Shown here: piece after piece, positions 27,543-36,310 of the stretch
Position numbering within the stretch: the stretch's first letter is position 1
How the letters are laid out: the number at the start of each line of letters is the position of its first letter
Source: Ruegeria sp. ANG-R
GTDB lineage: Bacteria; Pseudomonadota; Alphaproteobacteria; Rhodobacterales; Rhodobacteraceae
Assembly (NCBI RefSeq): GCF_000813985.1
Contig: NZ_JWLJ01000004.1
Coordinates: forward strand, 310,001 to 374,000
Length of the DNA: 64,000 bases
Reading direction: 5' to 3'
Notes under the pieces: generated by a model
What the model was told of the DNA's origin: nothing
Databases searched by the model: none
Seen by the model: the letters and a program-made list of their open reading frames with translations, nothing else
Made by a program: the position numbers and the translations under genes

Positions 27543-28568
27543 TGCCTGGGGCAGAAACTCCTGAGGAATCGTATCGCGCCCGTCCAACATCAGGTCGGCC
27601 ATGACCTCGGCCACCTTTGGCGCCATTCCAAACCCGATCTTGAAGCCGCCGTTGGCGATGAACTGCCCTTTGTGCAGGGGATGTGCACCGAGCATAGGTG
27701 CGCGGCTTTTGCTGCGAGGGCGGACACCTGCCCAGCGTTCAATCACCTCTGCCCCGTGCAGCACCGGCACCGCGCGCATGGCGCGGTCCAGCACGTCGTC
27801 CAGAGCGGCATCTGTACTGGAGGCATCTTCATACTCCCGTTCAGATGTTGACCCGATTGCCAGTGTTCCATCGGCGTGCGGTACGATGTGAACTGCGTCG
27901 GCAAACAGCTGCGGAACCGCTCCTGCATCAAAGCGCAGCAACGCGGCCTGTCCTTTCACGCCATTGCCGACCGTCTTGCCAAACGCTGTGCTGAGTTCCC
28001 GCAGGCCCGCAAGCCCGGTGGCGTGAACGACCCGCCCTTTGTCGGGGGCATCCGCCGCGACCTCTACCCCCATCACCGCAAGCGCGGCGACCAATGCCGC
28101 ACAGGCACGTCTGGGATGCATCCGTGCGCTCAGCGTATCGTGGATGACAAATCCGGTGGGACTGGGCGGGCACCAAGCACCGACCTGATCCACGGCCATG
28201 ACGGTCCAGTCGGCCTGCCTCTGCCAGAGAGTGGCCGCTGTCTGTTCGCGCAGGCGGGCGAGATCCAGGCCCCGCGCATCCGCAATGGGTTGCAGGCGCC
28301 CGAGCCGTGCGTAGCCCGGCGAAACGCCACCCGTGGCCTCGATCTGTGTCCAGAACGGTTCGGCCATGATCAGACTTTCGAACTGAAAAGCCTTCTTGGC
28401 GTTCCAGTTTTCGGGTACATGCGGGGCCAATGCCCCCACCAGACCGCCGCTGGAACCCGCGCCCGGCCCAAAGGGATCGACAACCTGGACCCTCGCGCCG
28501 CGCCGGGCACAGGTCCACGCGATGGACAAGCCGAAGATTCCCGCGCCGCGCACTGTCACATCGACCAT
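27534..28568 (-). CDS. FAD-dependent oxidase of the MnmC-C/glycine-oxidase type
   Basis: The roughly 344-residue DAO-fold protein has GAGIFGLSIAWTCARRG near the start and AGSSGGLVGALAPHVPENWN, like the FAD domain of MnmC. ERWAGVRPRSKSRAPMLG follows later. It is divergent from mnmD with 55 nt between, so the two halves of the fused E. coli MnmC appear as separate genes. It would turn cmnm5s2U34 in tRNA into nm5s2U34, if this reading is right. A glycine/amino-acid oxidase is the alternative. The ATG at 28568 follows AGGGGATT. Confidence 0.75.
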   Translation of the reverse strand: MVDVTVRGAGIFGLSIAWTCARRGARVQVVDPFGPGAGSSGGLVGALAPHVPENWNAKKAFQFESLIMAEPFWTQIEATGGVSPGYARLGRLQPIADARGLDLARLREQTAATLWQRQADWTVMAVDQVGAWCPPSPTGFVIHDTLSARMHPRRACAALVAALAVMGVEVAADAPDKGRVVHATGLAGLRELSTAFGKTVGNGVKGQAALLRFDAGAVPQLFADAVHIVPHADGTLAIGSTSEREYEDASSTDAALDDVLDRAMRAVPVLHGAEVIERWAGVRPRSKSRAPMLGAHPLHKGQFIANGGFKIGFGMAPKVAEVMADLMLDGRDTIPQEFLPQASL

Positions 28569-28623
28569 TGCCAATCCCCTTTTCCTTGTTCAGTGTCGCG
28601 CCGCTTAGCTACAGGATTCCCCG

Positions 28624-29289
28624 ATGGCAGACCAGCGTGCCGAATTGACTTGGACAGAAGATCGGATTCCGGTTTCGGATCGGTTCGATGACCCTTATTA
28701 TTCGTTGCAGAACGGGTTGGAAGAGACGCGGCATGTATTCCTGGCGGGCAATGATCTGCCCACGCGCTTTGCGCCGGGATTCCGGATCGCCGAACTGGGC
28801 TTTGGCACGGGCCTGAATCTTCTGACTGCCTGGTCGGCGTGGGAACTGTCTGGACAGACCACACCGTTGCGGTTCACCAGTTTCGAGGCCTATCCGATGG
28901 CGTCAACCGATATGTCGCGTGCGCTGATTGCCTTTCCCGAACTGGCACCGTGGGTCGGGCGTTTTCTCGATGCCTGGTCGGGTAACAGCTGTACGCTCGA
29001 CACGTTGCGGCTGGAAGTGGTTCAGGGCGATGCCCGTCAGACACTGCCGCGCTGGAGCGGTGTTGCGGATGCCTGGTTTCTGGACGGGTTCTCACCTGCC
29101 AAAAACCCCGAGCTGTGGGGTGAGGAGCTGATGCAACAGGTTGCCGATCACACGGTCCTGGGCGGTACGGCGGCAACCTATACTGCCGCTGGATTCGTGC
29201 GACGCGGTCTGGCGGATGCCGGATTTTCCGTCACACGCAGCCCCGGTTTCGGTCGCAAGCGCCACATGAGCCGGGCGGTGCGGGAATGA
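28624..29289 (+). CDS. mnmD: tRNA (5-methylaminomethyl-2-thiouridine34)-methyltransferase MnmD
   Basis: This 221-residue SAM-dependent enzyme methylates nm5s2U34 to mnm5s2U34 in wobble-position tRNA. The SAM motif is AELGFGTGLNLLTAW. The family-specific block WFLDGFSPAKNPELWGEEL is clear, followed by GGTAATYTAAGFVRRGL. It matches the N-terminal domain of E. coli MnmC. Its stop overlaps the ATG of the EamA gene (ATGA). Confidence 0.93.
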   Translation: MADQRAELTWTEDRIPVSDRFDDPYYSLQNGLEETRHVFLAGNDLPTRFAPGFRIAELGFGTGLNLLTAWSAWELSGQTTPLRFTSFEAYPMASTDMSRALIAFPELAPWVGRFLDAWSGNSCTLDTLRLEVVQGDARQTLPRWSGVADAWFLDGFSPAKNPELWGEELMQQVADHTVLGGTAATYTAAGFVRRGLADAGFSVTRSPGFGRKRHMSRAVRE

Positions 29290-30164
29290 GCCAGAAGAAC
29301 AACGTCAACGCCGGTATCGCTTTGATGATTGGAGCAACCATCGTTTTTGCGCTGCAAGACGGGATTTCGCGCCATTTGGCGGGCACTTATAATACCTACA
29401 TGGTGGTGATGATCCGGTATTGGTTCTTTGCGGCCTTCGTGATTGCTGTAGCGGCAAGATCAACCGGCGGTCTGCGGGCGGCGGCGCAGACCAGTCAGCT
29501 TGGGCTGCAGATATTTCGTGGCCTGTTGTTGTCCGCCGAAATTTGTGTGGCTGTATTTAGCTTCACCATCCTTGGACTGATCGAAAGCCAGGCGGTGTTC
29601 ATCTGCTATCCGCTGCTGATCGCGGCCCTCAGCGGGCCGGTTCTGGGTGAGAAAGTCGGCTGGCGCCGCTGGGCTGCTATCGGGGTCGGGTGCATCGGCG
29701 TGCTGATCATCCTTCAGCCTAGTGCAGGCGTGTTCAACCCCTGGGCCGTGGTGCCACTGATCTCGGCGTTCATGTTCGCCGTCTACGGCCTTTTGACCCG
29801 ATACGCCGCACGGCGCGACAGCACCGCCACCAGCTTTTTCTGGACCGGCGTGGCAGGAGCGGTCGCGATGACTGCCGTTGGCGTATGGTTCTGGGAGCCT
29901 ATGGCCCGCAGTGACTGGTTGTGGATGGGTCTACTCTGCATCACCGGCGCACTGGGGCATTGGCTGCTGATCAAATGCTATGAAATGGCCGAGGCCAGCG
30001 CAGTGCAACCGTTCGCCTATTTCCACCTGATGTGGAGCGCAATTCTGGGCATCACGATCTTCCACGAAACGCTGCGCCCCGAGGTCGTTGTGGGCGCAGC
30101 GCTAGTGATTGCAGCGGGCTTGTTCACGCTATGGCGCGAAAGACGCAAGCGTCGAGCCGGTTAG
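29286..30164 (+). CDS. EamA/DMT family transporter
   Basis: The 292-residue protein has ten hydrophobic helices in two EamA repeats (MIGATIVFALQDGISRHLAG; YFHLMWSAILGITIFHETLRPEV). It is co-translated with mnmD through an ATGA overlap. The substrate is unknown. It overlaps the convergent transglycosylase gene by 36 bp. Confidence 0.88.
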   Translation: MSQKNNVNAGIALMIGATIVFALQDGISRHLAGTYNTYMVVMIRYWFFAAFVIAVAARSTGGLRAAAQTSQLGLQIFRGLLLSAEICVAVFSFTILGLIESQAVFICYPLLIAALSGPVLGEKVGWRRWAAIGVGCIGVLIILQPSAGVFNPWAVVPLISAFMFAVYGLLTRYAARRDSTATSFFWTGVAGAVAMTAVGVWFWEPMARSDWLWMGLLCITGALGHWLLIKCYEMAEASAVQPFAYFHLMWSAILGITIFHETLRPEVVVGAALVIAAGLFTLWRERRKRRAG

Positions 30165-32102
30165 TTCCTGCGAGAATGGCACTGGAAGCGCTGGCTGACC
30201 TAGCCGGGCACGATAGACCGGCAAGCTTTCGGCGACGCGCATCACATAGTTGCGGGTCTCTTTGAAGGGGATGGTCTCGATCCAGTCGATCACATCCACC
30301 TGACCCCGACGCGGGTCACCATAGCGCTCCATCCACGAGATCGGTCGTCTTGGTCCTGCGTTGTACCCAGCAGCCATCATCACGACGTTGCCGTTGAAAT
30401 CCTCGGCGAGTGTCGCAAGATAGTTTGCCCCCAGCTTCGCGTTGTACTGCCAGTCTGAGGTCAGGCGCCCGGTTTTATGGCCACCAAGAATACCCAGATC
30501 CTGCGCCACCAGTTTGGCGGTGGCAGGCATCACCTGCATCAGCCCACGGGCACCGGCGCCGCTGACGACGACGGGATCGAACTCGCTTTCACGCCTCGCA
30601 ATGGCCAATGTCATTTCTTTGGCCATCGGCAGGCCGATATCGGCCACCGGATGCACCGGATAGTAGGCGGCCGGCAGAACAACACCCGTAGTTGCCGCGC
30701 GTTTGGCGATCATCACCGCGAGATGCGGTTCATCGAGCTCAAGCACCAGATCACCCAGTTGCGTGGCCTGGGTCTGATCAAGACTTTCCACCAGATGGGT
30801 CAGGAACCGCTCCGACAGATTGTTTTCACCCGCGCCCAGCAACAGCAACCCCGCCTCCAAGACGCTGGATTGGGCGAACTCGGCCTGTTTCCAATGGGGG
30901 GCGCGGCGCGGGCTGGCCAGTTCGCTGTCGAACGGGCGACCGATCTGTTCCGCGGCCAGCAATCCGTAGAACGAAGTCTGATAGTTCGCCCCTGCTGCGT
31001 ACGCTTCATGCGCTTTGTCTGCATCACCTTGCGCCGCATAGGCGCGGCCGAGCCAATACCCGCCGCGACCTTTCGAGATTGGCGACTGCACCGCCTCCGA
31101 GAAATTCCGGAAATGCCGCACCGCCGTGTCCGGGTCGTTCAGCTTGCGCAGGGCGAGGAAGCCGGACAGCCACTCCAGATCGGCATAGGCATAGCCCATA
31201 TCCGGCGTCATGTGATGATTGGCGGCAATTGCGTAGGCCCGTTCGGCATCGCCTGTTCGCATTTCGAGCCGCGCCAGCCTGCGCCGCCCTTCCGCCCATT
31301 TGTCGGGTTCGCCCAGCGATTTAGGCCCGGTAGAGCGTGCCAGCATCAGGTCGATGGCGCTGTCGTCCAGTTCCTTTCGGTCCCGCCAGACAAAGCGGTC
31401 AAATGCAAGACCCGGATCTTTGCCCAGTGATTTCGGCACTGCGGCGACTTTGCCATCAACCCCGTTTTCGCGTTTTTGGAGGGCAATGCGCGCCTCAGCC
31501 AGTTTGCGCTGGTCGGCATCGACAAGGGGCAGCATTCGTCCGGCGCTGACCAGATGCCCGTCCCACAGCATCCGGTCCAGCCTCGCCTCGTGATGCGGTT
31601 TCAGAAGTGTACCGAAGTTCTCAAGATAGTCGTTTTGCAGACCCGACCCCATCGGCATGGTTCGCCACGCGGTCACAATGTCGGCCTCAGCATCACCCTG
31701 CCGACCCTTGCTCATCAGAGCCACGGCATAGTTCAACGCACCTTCGGCGGTTTGCGGAGGCATCCCGGCATAGAATTTCAGGACCCGGTCAGGGTCGGCA
31801 CCCGTGAAGGACGGCTCGCTTTTGCGGCGAAGCCAGGCCAGCCCCGGCCAATCCGGTCGTCGCTCGAGAAACACCAGAACGTCGCCTGAACTGCCATAGC
31901 CCTCACGAAGCCAGTGCCAAACGATAATGTCCCGTGCCACCGACCCACGCTGCCCGGCCACGCGCAGTGCTGCGTTCCAGTCGCCCTTGCGCATTTCATA
32001 CAATGCCGCGCGCAAATCCTGCGTCGCATCCGCCCGGCTGGCTTGCGGCTGCAACATCAGCGCCAGAATCATCGCCATTCCAAGCGACAGAATACGTCTC
32101 AT
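30129..32102 (-). CDS. Soluble lytic murein transglycosylase (Slt70-like)
   Basis: The 657-residue periplasmic protein has a signal peptide ending QASRADA. A long helical superhelix region (about 30-480) precedes an SLT catalytic domain, with the catalytic Glu in [12 protein letters not shown], then [21 protein letters not shown] and [17 protein letters not shown]. It cuts peptidoglycan strands to 1,6-anhydro products. The ATG at 32102 (MRRILS) follows TTGGGGA. The open frame to 32204 lacks signal-peptide character. It is divergent from dapA. Confidence 0.92.
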   Translation of the reverse strand: MRRILSLGMAMILALMLQPQASRADATQDLRAALYEMRKGDWNAALRVAGQRGSVARDIIVWHWLREGYGSSGDVLVFLERRPDWPGLAWLRRKSEPSFTGADPDRVLKFYAGMPPQTAEGALNYAVALMSKGRQGDAEADIVTAWRTMPMGSGLQNDYLENFGTLLKPHHEARLDRMLWDGHLVSAGRMLPLVDADQRKLAEARIALQKRENGVDGKVAAVPKSLGKDPGLAFDRFVWRDRKELDDSAIDLMLARSTGPKSLGEPDKWAEGRRRLARLEMRTGDAERAYAIAANHHMTPDMGYAYADLEWLSGFLALRKLNDPDTAVRHFRNFSEAVQSPISKGRGGYWLGRAYAAQGDADKAHEAYAAGANYQTSFYGLLAAEQIGRPFDSELASPRRAPHWKQAEFAQSSVLEAGLLLLGAGENNLSERFLTHLVESLDQTQATQLGDLVLELDEPHLAVMIAKRAATTGVVLPAAYYPVHPVADIGLPMAKEMTLAIARRESEFDPVVVSGAGARGLMQVMPATAKLVAQDLGILGGHKTGRLTSDWQYNAKLGANYLATLAEDFNGNVVMMAAGYNAGPRRPISWMERYGDPRRGQVDVIDWIETIPFKETRNYVMRVAESLPVYRARLGQPALPVPFSQELTGSTLASFAP

Positions 32103-32236
32103 CCCTTGCATTCCCCAACAAACCAAGGATACAGCCATGCAGGATAAAGCTTGCACCGCCGGGATCAACTCACAAACCCTCAATCGTGAGGGACCCGTGT
32201 GCAAAAAACTGCAAACTGCACCTTAAGGAGCGTTCC

Positions 32237-33109
32237 ATGTTCAAAGGCTCGATGCCAGCCCTGGTTACCCCGTTCAGCAACGGCGCGTTGGACCTGGATA
32301 CGCTCAAACATCTGGTGGAATGGCAGATCCAACAAGGATCGACCGGTCTGGTCCCGGTGGGCACCACTGGTGAAAGCCCGACTCTCAGCCATGATGAACA
32401 TGAAACGGTTATTGCTGAGGTCGTTAAAGCCTCGGCTGGCCGCGTGCCTGTCATTGCCGGAGCCGGTTCCAACAATACGGTCGAAGCCATTCGATTCGTT
32501 CAGTTCGCGCAGAAAATCGGAGCGGATGCGGCGCTGGTCGTGACGCCCTACTATAACAAGCCGACCCAGAAGGGCTTGCTGGCGCATTTCCGAACGCTGC
32601 ACGATTGCGCCGATATCCCGATCATCATCTACAACATCCCGGGCCGCTCGGTCATCGACATGTCGCCCGGGACGATGGGTGAACTGGCGCAATTGCCGCG
32701 CATTGTCGGCGTCAAGGACGCGACCGGAGATCTGGCGCGCGTCAGCCAGCAGCGTGCCACCTGTGGCGCTGATTTCTGTCAGCTTTCCGGAGAAGATGCG
32801 ACCGCGCTGGGCTTCAACGCGCATGGCGGCGTCGGCTGCATTTCGGTCACGGCGAATGTGGCTCCGAAACTCTGTGCAGAATTCCAGCAGGCGACGCTGA
32901 ACGGCGACTACGCAAAGGCGCTGGAGTATCAGGACCGGCTGATGCCTTTGCACGAAGCGATCTTTATCGAACCCGGATTGGTCGGCGCAAAATATGCGCT
33001 GAGTAAGCTTGGCCTTTGCGGAGAAGAGGTTCGCTCGCCCCTGACACCGCTCGAGAACAGCACCAAATCGGCAATCGATGCGGCGATGGCGCACGCAGGG
33101 CTGGTCTGA
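32237..33109 (+). CDS. dapA: 4-hydroxy-tetrahydrodipicolinate synthase
   Basis: This 290-residue class I aldolase condenses pyruvate with aspartate semialdehyde for lysine and diaminopimelate. Motifs are [14 protein letters not shown], the active-site Tyr region [15 protein letters not shown], and the Schiff-base Lys in [17 protein letters not shown] lies 7 nt before the ATG at 32237, so the longer open frame from 31934 is not used. It is convergent with the ECF41 gene. Confidence 0.96.
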   Translation: MFKGSMPALVTPFSNGALDLDTLKHLVEWQIQQGSTGLVPVGTTGESPTLSHDEHETVIAEVVKASAGRVPVIAGAGSNNTVEAIRFVQFAQKIGADAALVVTPYYNKPTQKGLLAHFRTLHDCADIPIIIYNIPGRSVIDMSPGTMGELAQLPRIVGVKDATGDLARVSQQRATCGADFCQLSGEDATALGFNAHGGVGCISVTANVAPKLCAEFQQATLNGDYAKALEYQDRLMPLHEAIFIEPGLVGAKYALSKLGLCGEEVRSPLTPLENSTKSAIDAAMAHAGLV

Positions 33110-33147
33110 GGCTGCGCTGCGGCACCTGTCGAAACACGCATGTCTGC

Positions 33148-34029
33148 TTAGCAGAGCAGCTTCATCAGATGCCCGGTCTTGTCGGGGTTGCGCACGATAT
33201 AGATCGTCGCAATCCTGCCCTCTTCGATCTTCAGTGACGTTGCCTGTACCCATCCTCCGGGCTCTCTGTTGATGATTGCAGGCAACCCGTTCAGCCAGCA
33301 GACGGCCCAGGTATAGTCTTGAGGAGCGGAAGGTTTCCGTGCCAATCCGGCAAAGAAACGTATGACCTTGTCCCGGCCAAGGATCGGATTCAGGGTTGCG
33401 ATGATTTTGCCGCCGCCATCAGAGTGCATTTGAACATCTCGCGCCAGCAGGGCGGTCAGATGCTTCGTGTCACCGCTCTTTGCCGCTTTGAAAAAGGCTT
33501 TGGCCAGCTCTTCCCCCTGTTCGCGTTCGACCTGGACGCGCGGGTCGACTTGCTCAATATGTTTTCTGGCGCGGCTAACGAGCTGGCGACAACTGCTTTG
33601 GCTGCGCTGCAGAGCTTCAGACAGCTCGTCGTAAGAGTGCTCGAACACGTCATGCAGCAGGAAGGCGGCGCGCTCCAGCGGAGATAGGCGTTCCAGCGCC
33701 ATCAACAGGGCAACAGAGACATCGCGGTCAAGCCGTTCGGTAGCATCCTGGGTGATCAGAGGTTCCGGCAACCACTCGCCCGGATAGGTCTCTCGCACGG
33801 CCCGGGTTGCGCGTAAGTGGTCAAGGCACAGACGAGTGACGACACGGATCAGGTAGCCCGTGACGTCGCGCACCTGATCAATATCAACGCGCCGCCATCG
33901 CAGATATGCGTCCTGTACAATATCCTCGGCATCGCTGACTGAACCAAGCATCCGATATGCAACCGCAAAAAGGCGCGGCTGCACATCTACAAAGACTTGA
34001 TCTTCGGGTTGTTGATCCGATCCAGTCAC
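33148..34029 (-). CDS. ECF41-group RNA polymerase sigma factor with NTF2-like C-terminus
   Basis: The 293-residue sigma factor carries sigma2 (LFAVAYRMLGSVSDAEDIVQDAYLRW), sigma4 and a C-terminal SnoaL/NTF2-like domain. The hallmark ECF41 motifs are visible: WLPEP in the linker, DGGGK in the domain, and NPDK near the end. In this family the C-terminal domain controls activity instead of a separate anti-sigma factor. The start is GTG 34029, overlapping the stop of the upstream carboxymuconolactone decarboxylase gene, its usual genetic partner. Confidence 0.93.
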   Translation of the reverse strand: MTGSDQQPEDQVFVDVQPRLFAVAYRMLGSVSDAEDIVQDAYLRWRRVDIDQVRDVTGYLIRVVTRLCLDHLRATRAVRETYPGEWLPEPLITQDATERLDRDVSVALLMALERLSPLERAAFLLHDVFEHSYDELSEALQRSQSSCRQLVSRARKHIEQVDPRVQVEREQGEELAKAFFKAAKSGDTKHLTALLARDVQMHSDGGGKIIATLNPILGRDKVIRFFAGLARKPSAPQDYTWAVCWLNGLPAIINREPGGWVQATSLKIEEGRIATIYIVRNPDKTGHLMKLLC

Positions 34030-34487
34030 GCGGCGTTGGCCTCGCTGGATTCCGGGTGTGGGATCGCAAACCCAATGGCTAGGCGGTTCCAGGCATTAAT
34101 CGTGGTGATCACAAGGGTCAAAGCCACCTGATCCTGCTCCGAAAACTGCCCTGCCATTGCCTTGTAGACTTTGTCAGAGGCACGGCTGGTTTCGATGCGC
34201 GTCAGGGTTTCCGCCCATGCGAGCGCGGCACGTTCGCGATCTGAATACAGTGACGATTCATGCCAGGCATTCAACAGGTGCAGCCTGTATTCGGTTTCGC
34301 CATTGGCGCGTGCATCATGCGTGTGCATGTGAATGCAATAGCCGCATCCATTGATTTGCGAAACTCTGAGTTTAACGAGTTCGATCAGGCTGTGCTCGAG
34401 CCCTGACGCACGCAGGCGGTCCTCCATGTCGAGCATCGGCTGAAGCAGGTCTGGGGCAACGGCAAAGTGATTGATCCGGGGGGACAT
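34026..34487 (-). CDS. Carboxymuconolactone decarboxylase/AhpD-like protein
   Basis: The 153-residue protein of the AhpD fold has the CxxC-type motif in INGCGYCIHMHTHDARANGE followed by the usual His. Such proteins act as peroxidase-like or decarboxylase-like enzymes; the true substrate is unknown. The ATG at 34487 follows AGGAGA; an open extension to 34592 crosses the promoter. It is co-transcribed with, and coupled to, the ECF41 sigma factor. Confidence 0.9.
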   Translation of the reverse strand: MSPRINHFAVAPDLLQPMLDMEDRLRASGLEHSLIELVKLRVSQINGCGYCIHMHTHDARANGETEYRLHLLNAWHESSLYSDRERAALAWAETLTRIETSRASDKVYKAMAGQFSEQDQVALTLVITTINAWNRLAIGFAIPHPESSEANAA

Positions 34488-34521
34488 CGCATTCTCCTGT
34501 TTTTGAATTGAACAAAAACAG

Positions 34522-34548
34522 GACGGCCGAGTCACCGGATTTGTGACA
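34522..34548 (-). promoter_or_regulatory. ECF41-type promoter before the decarboxylase-sigma operon
   Basis: On the minus strand TGTCACA (34548-34542) is followed by exactly 16 nt and then CGTC (34525-34522). This matches the -35/-10 pair I recall for ECF41 targets in Bacillus and Rhodobacter. It would make the operon self-activating. The same place holds an inverted repeat TTTGTGA/TCACAAA (34540-34561). Confidence 0.75.
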
Positions 34549-34556
34549 TGGTTTTC

Positions 34557-34588
34557 ACAAAAAAAGAGCCTTCGGATGAAGGCTCTTT
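34557..34588 (-). terminator. Intrinsic terminator after soeC
   Basis: On the minus strand AAAGAGCCTTC, loop ATCC and GAAGGCTCTTT form an 11-bp stem (34588-34563), followed by a run of T. It ends the xsc-soeABC transcript. Confidence 0.9.
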
Positions 34589-34597
34589 CCAATTCGC

Positions 34598-35470
34598 TTA
34601 GCGTTTTCCGTAATACAGCCCGACGACATGCTCGGCTTGCGCGAAGAACAGCCAGCGCGAGGTTGCGATTCCGGCCAGATGCGACAGCACGGCCAAGAGC
34701 GCGAAAAGGTGGTTGAACGGGAGCAGCAGCAGGACGACCGGTACGAAAAAGGCCAGTACAAACGAGATCAACCGTAGCTTTTCGGCGTGTTTGCGGCCAA
34801 CCACGTGGACGAATTCGCGCAGCAGATAGTTTGTTCCCGTATGCGGCGGCTCGAACGCACGTACGGCCCCGCGTGTACCGAGGCCGGTGGCAGTACCAAG
34901 ATCGGTGCCTGAATCAGCCAGGGCTTGGTCGCCTTGCCGCCAATACAGAATTTGTACTAGTGCCGCGACCAACAGCAGTGGCAACGCAACTCGGGTCTGG
35001 CCCGCAAGCAGGGCACCACCTGCAAGGCTGAAGCTTAGAAACATGGCTGGCGTCAGTTTCATGTTCCAACGTGGGATGGTCTTAAGCTGTGCGTAGATCA
35101 TTGATGTCGTGAACACAGTCAACAATGAGAGCAGTGACCCAAGAATGCCCAAGACCCCCCAGCGTTGCCCAAGAAAGATGGCGCCAATTGCGTAGAGGCC
35201 CATGAAAATCAGAGCAAGAACCGAGCACCAGCCTTCGCGGCTGAGCCAGCTCGATCTCCATTGGGTGAATGCTTTTAGCGCACGCTCGGGGTGGCCGAGG
35301 TGGAAGGTCGAAGCCAGCAGCCCGCCGACGGACAAACCATACGCAATCGCGAAGAACACAAACGCGATCCAGCCAGAGACATCGGGAAGCCCGAGGCCAA
35401 GAAAGAACAGCAGACCAAAGCCAAGGCCCGACAAGGTGGTAAAGATGATAACGGAAGGGGCCGGGTGCAT
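34598..35470 (-). CDS. soeC: SoeC, membrane anchor subunit of sulfite dehydrogenase
   Basis: This 290-residue NrfD/DmsC-like integral membrane protein has about eight hydrophobic helices (IIFTTLSGLGFGLLFFLGLG; STFHLGHPERALKAF, typical of DmsC anchors). It would pass electrons from sulfite oxidation to the quinone pool. Its ATG overlaps the stop of soeB (ATGA). Identification as SoeC rests on the soeABC order beside xsc, as in Ruegeria pomeroyi. Alone it would be called a DmsC-family anchor. Confidence 0.85.
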   Translation of the reverse strand: MHPAPSVIIFTTLSGLGFGLLFFLGLGLPDVSGWIAFVFFAIAYGLSVGGLLASTFHLGHPERALKAFTQWRSSWLSREGWCSVLALIFMGLYAIGAIFLGQRWGVLGILGSLLSLLTVFTTSMIYAQLKTIPRWNMKLTPAMFLSFSLAGGALLAGQTRVALPLLLVAALVQILYWRQGDQALADSGTDLGTATGLGTRGAVRAFEPPHTGTNYLLREFVHVVGRKHAEKLRLISFVLAFFVPVVLLLLPFNHLFALLAVLSHLAGIATSRWLFFAQAEHVVGLYYGKR

Positions 35471-36219
35471 CAGAGCTTCTCCAGAGTCTTGTCAAGCCAG
35501 CCGAGAAAGCCTTTCGGTTCCTCGGCGACCGGGGCCAGAAGTGGGGCCAGGATGTCGATCTGCTCCTCAATCTGGTCCTTGGGTCGGGGCGGAAGGTATT
35601 TGTTCACGGGTTTGGTGCCCATTTCAGGCATCAGGTCCATGCCGTCGCGGTCGGCGACCAGTTTGCTGACTTCGCTGTCGGGGTCGCCCAGATCACCGAA
35701 GTGACGCGCGCCTGCCGGGCAGGTGCGCACGCAAGAGGGGACGCGGTCTACCTCGGGCAGATTTTCGTTATAAATCCGGTCGACGCAGAGTGTGCATTTC
35801 TTCATCACACCTTCGGCCTGGTCCAGTTCACGCGCGCCATAGGGACAGGACCATGCGCACAGGCCACACCCGATACAGTCGCTTTCATTGACCAGGACGA
35901 TGCCGTCCTCGACCCGCTTGTAGCTGGCCCCGGTGGGGCACACAGTCACGCAGGGGGCGTCCTCGCAATGCAGGCAGGATTTGGGAAAATGGATCAATTG
36001 GGCGTGGCCTTCGGCGGGCTGAACCTCGTAGGAGTGGACCCGGTTGAGGAACGTGCCCGAGGGGTTGGCGCCATAGGCGTCCTGATCCGACAGGGGCGCG
36101 CCGTAGTTTTCGGTGTTCCAGCCTTTGCAGGAGATCACACAGGCATGGCAGCCTACGCAGGTATCCAGGTCGATAACCAGGCCCAGTTTGCGCTCGGTTG
36201 ATTGGGGGAGCTGGGTCAT
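35470..36219 (-). CDS. soeB: SoeB, 4Fe-4S subunit of sulfite dehydrogenase
   Basis: This 249-residue ferredoxin-type electron-transfer subunit of the DmsB/NrfC type has four cysteine clusters: CVGCHACVISC, CLHCEDAPCVTVC, CIGCGLCAWSC and CTLCVDRI...CVRTC. It links the molybdenum subunit to the membrane anchor. There is no Tat signal, in line with a cytoplasmic position for SoeABC. The ATG at 36219 is preferred over the open frame to 36396, which runs through a repeat element. Confidence 0.88.
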   Translation of the reverse strand: MTQLPQSTERKLGLVIDLDTCVGCHACVISCKGWNTENYGAPLSDQDAYGANPSGTFLNRVHSYEVQPAEGHAQLIHFPKSCLHCEDAPCVTVCPTGASYKRVEDGIVLVNESDCIGCGLCAWSCPYGARELDQAEGVMKKCTLCVDRIYNENLPEVDRVPSCVRTCPAGARHFGDLGDPDSEVSKLVADRDGMDLMPEMGTKPVNKYLPPRPKDQIEEQIDILAPLLAPVAEEPKGFLGWLDKTLEKL

Positions 36220-36253
36220 GACTGCCTTGCCTCCGCGATTGTGGTGAGGGCGG

Positions 36254-36300
36254 GCTGGGGCTCTGCCCCAGACCCCGGGATATTTATGGCCAGATGAAGC
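36254..36300. repeat. Intergenic hairpin repeat between soeA and soeB
   Basis: CTGGGGCTCTGCCCCAG forms a tight hairpin, followed by ACCCCGGGATATTTATGGCCAGATGAAGC-type sequence. The part at 36275-36300 matches, in reverse, the copy at 11814-11840. It resembles a repeat found in many Rhodobacterales intergenic regions. Confidence 0.55.
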
Positions 36301-36310
36301 GCGGACCGGC

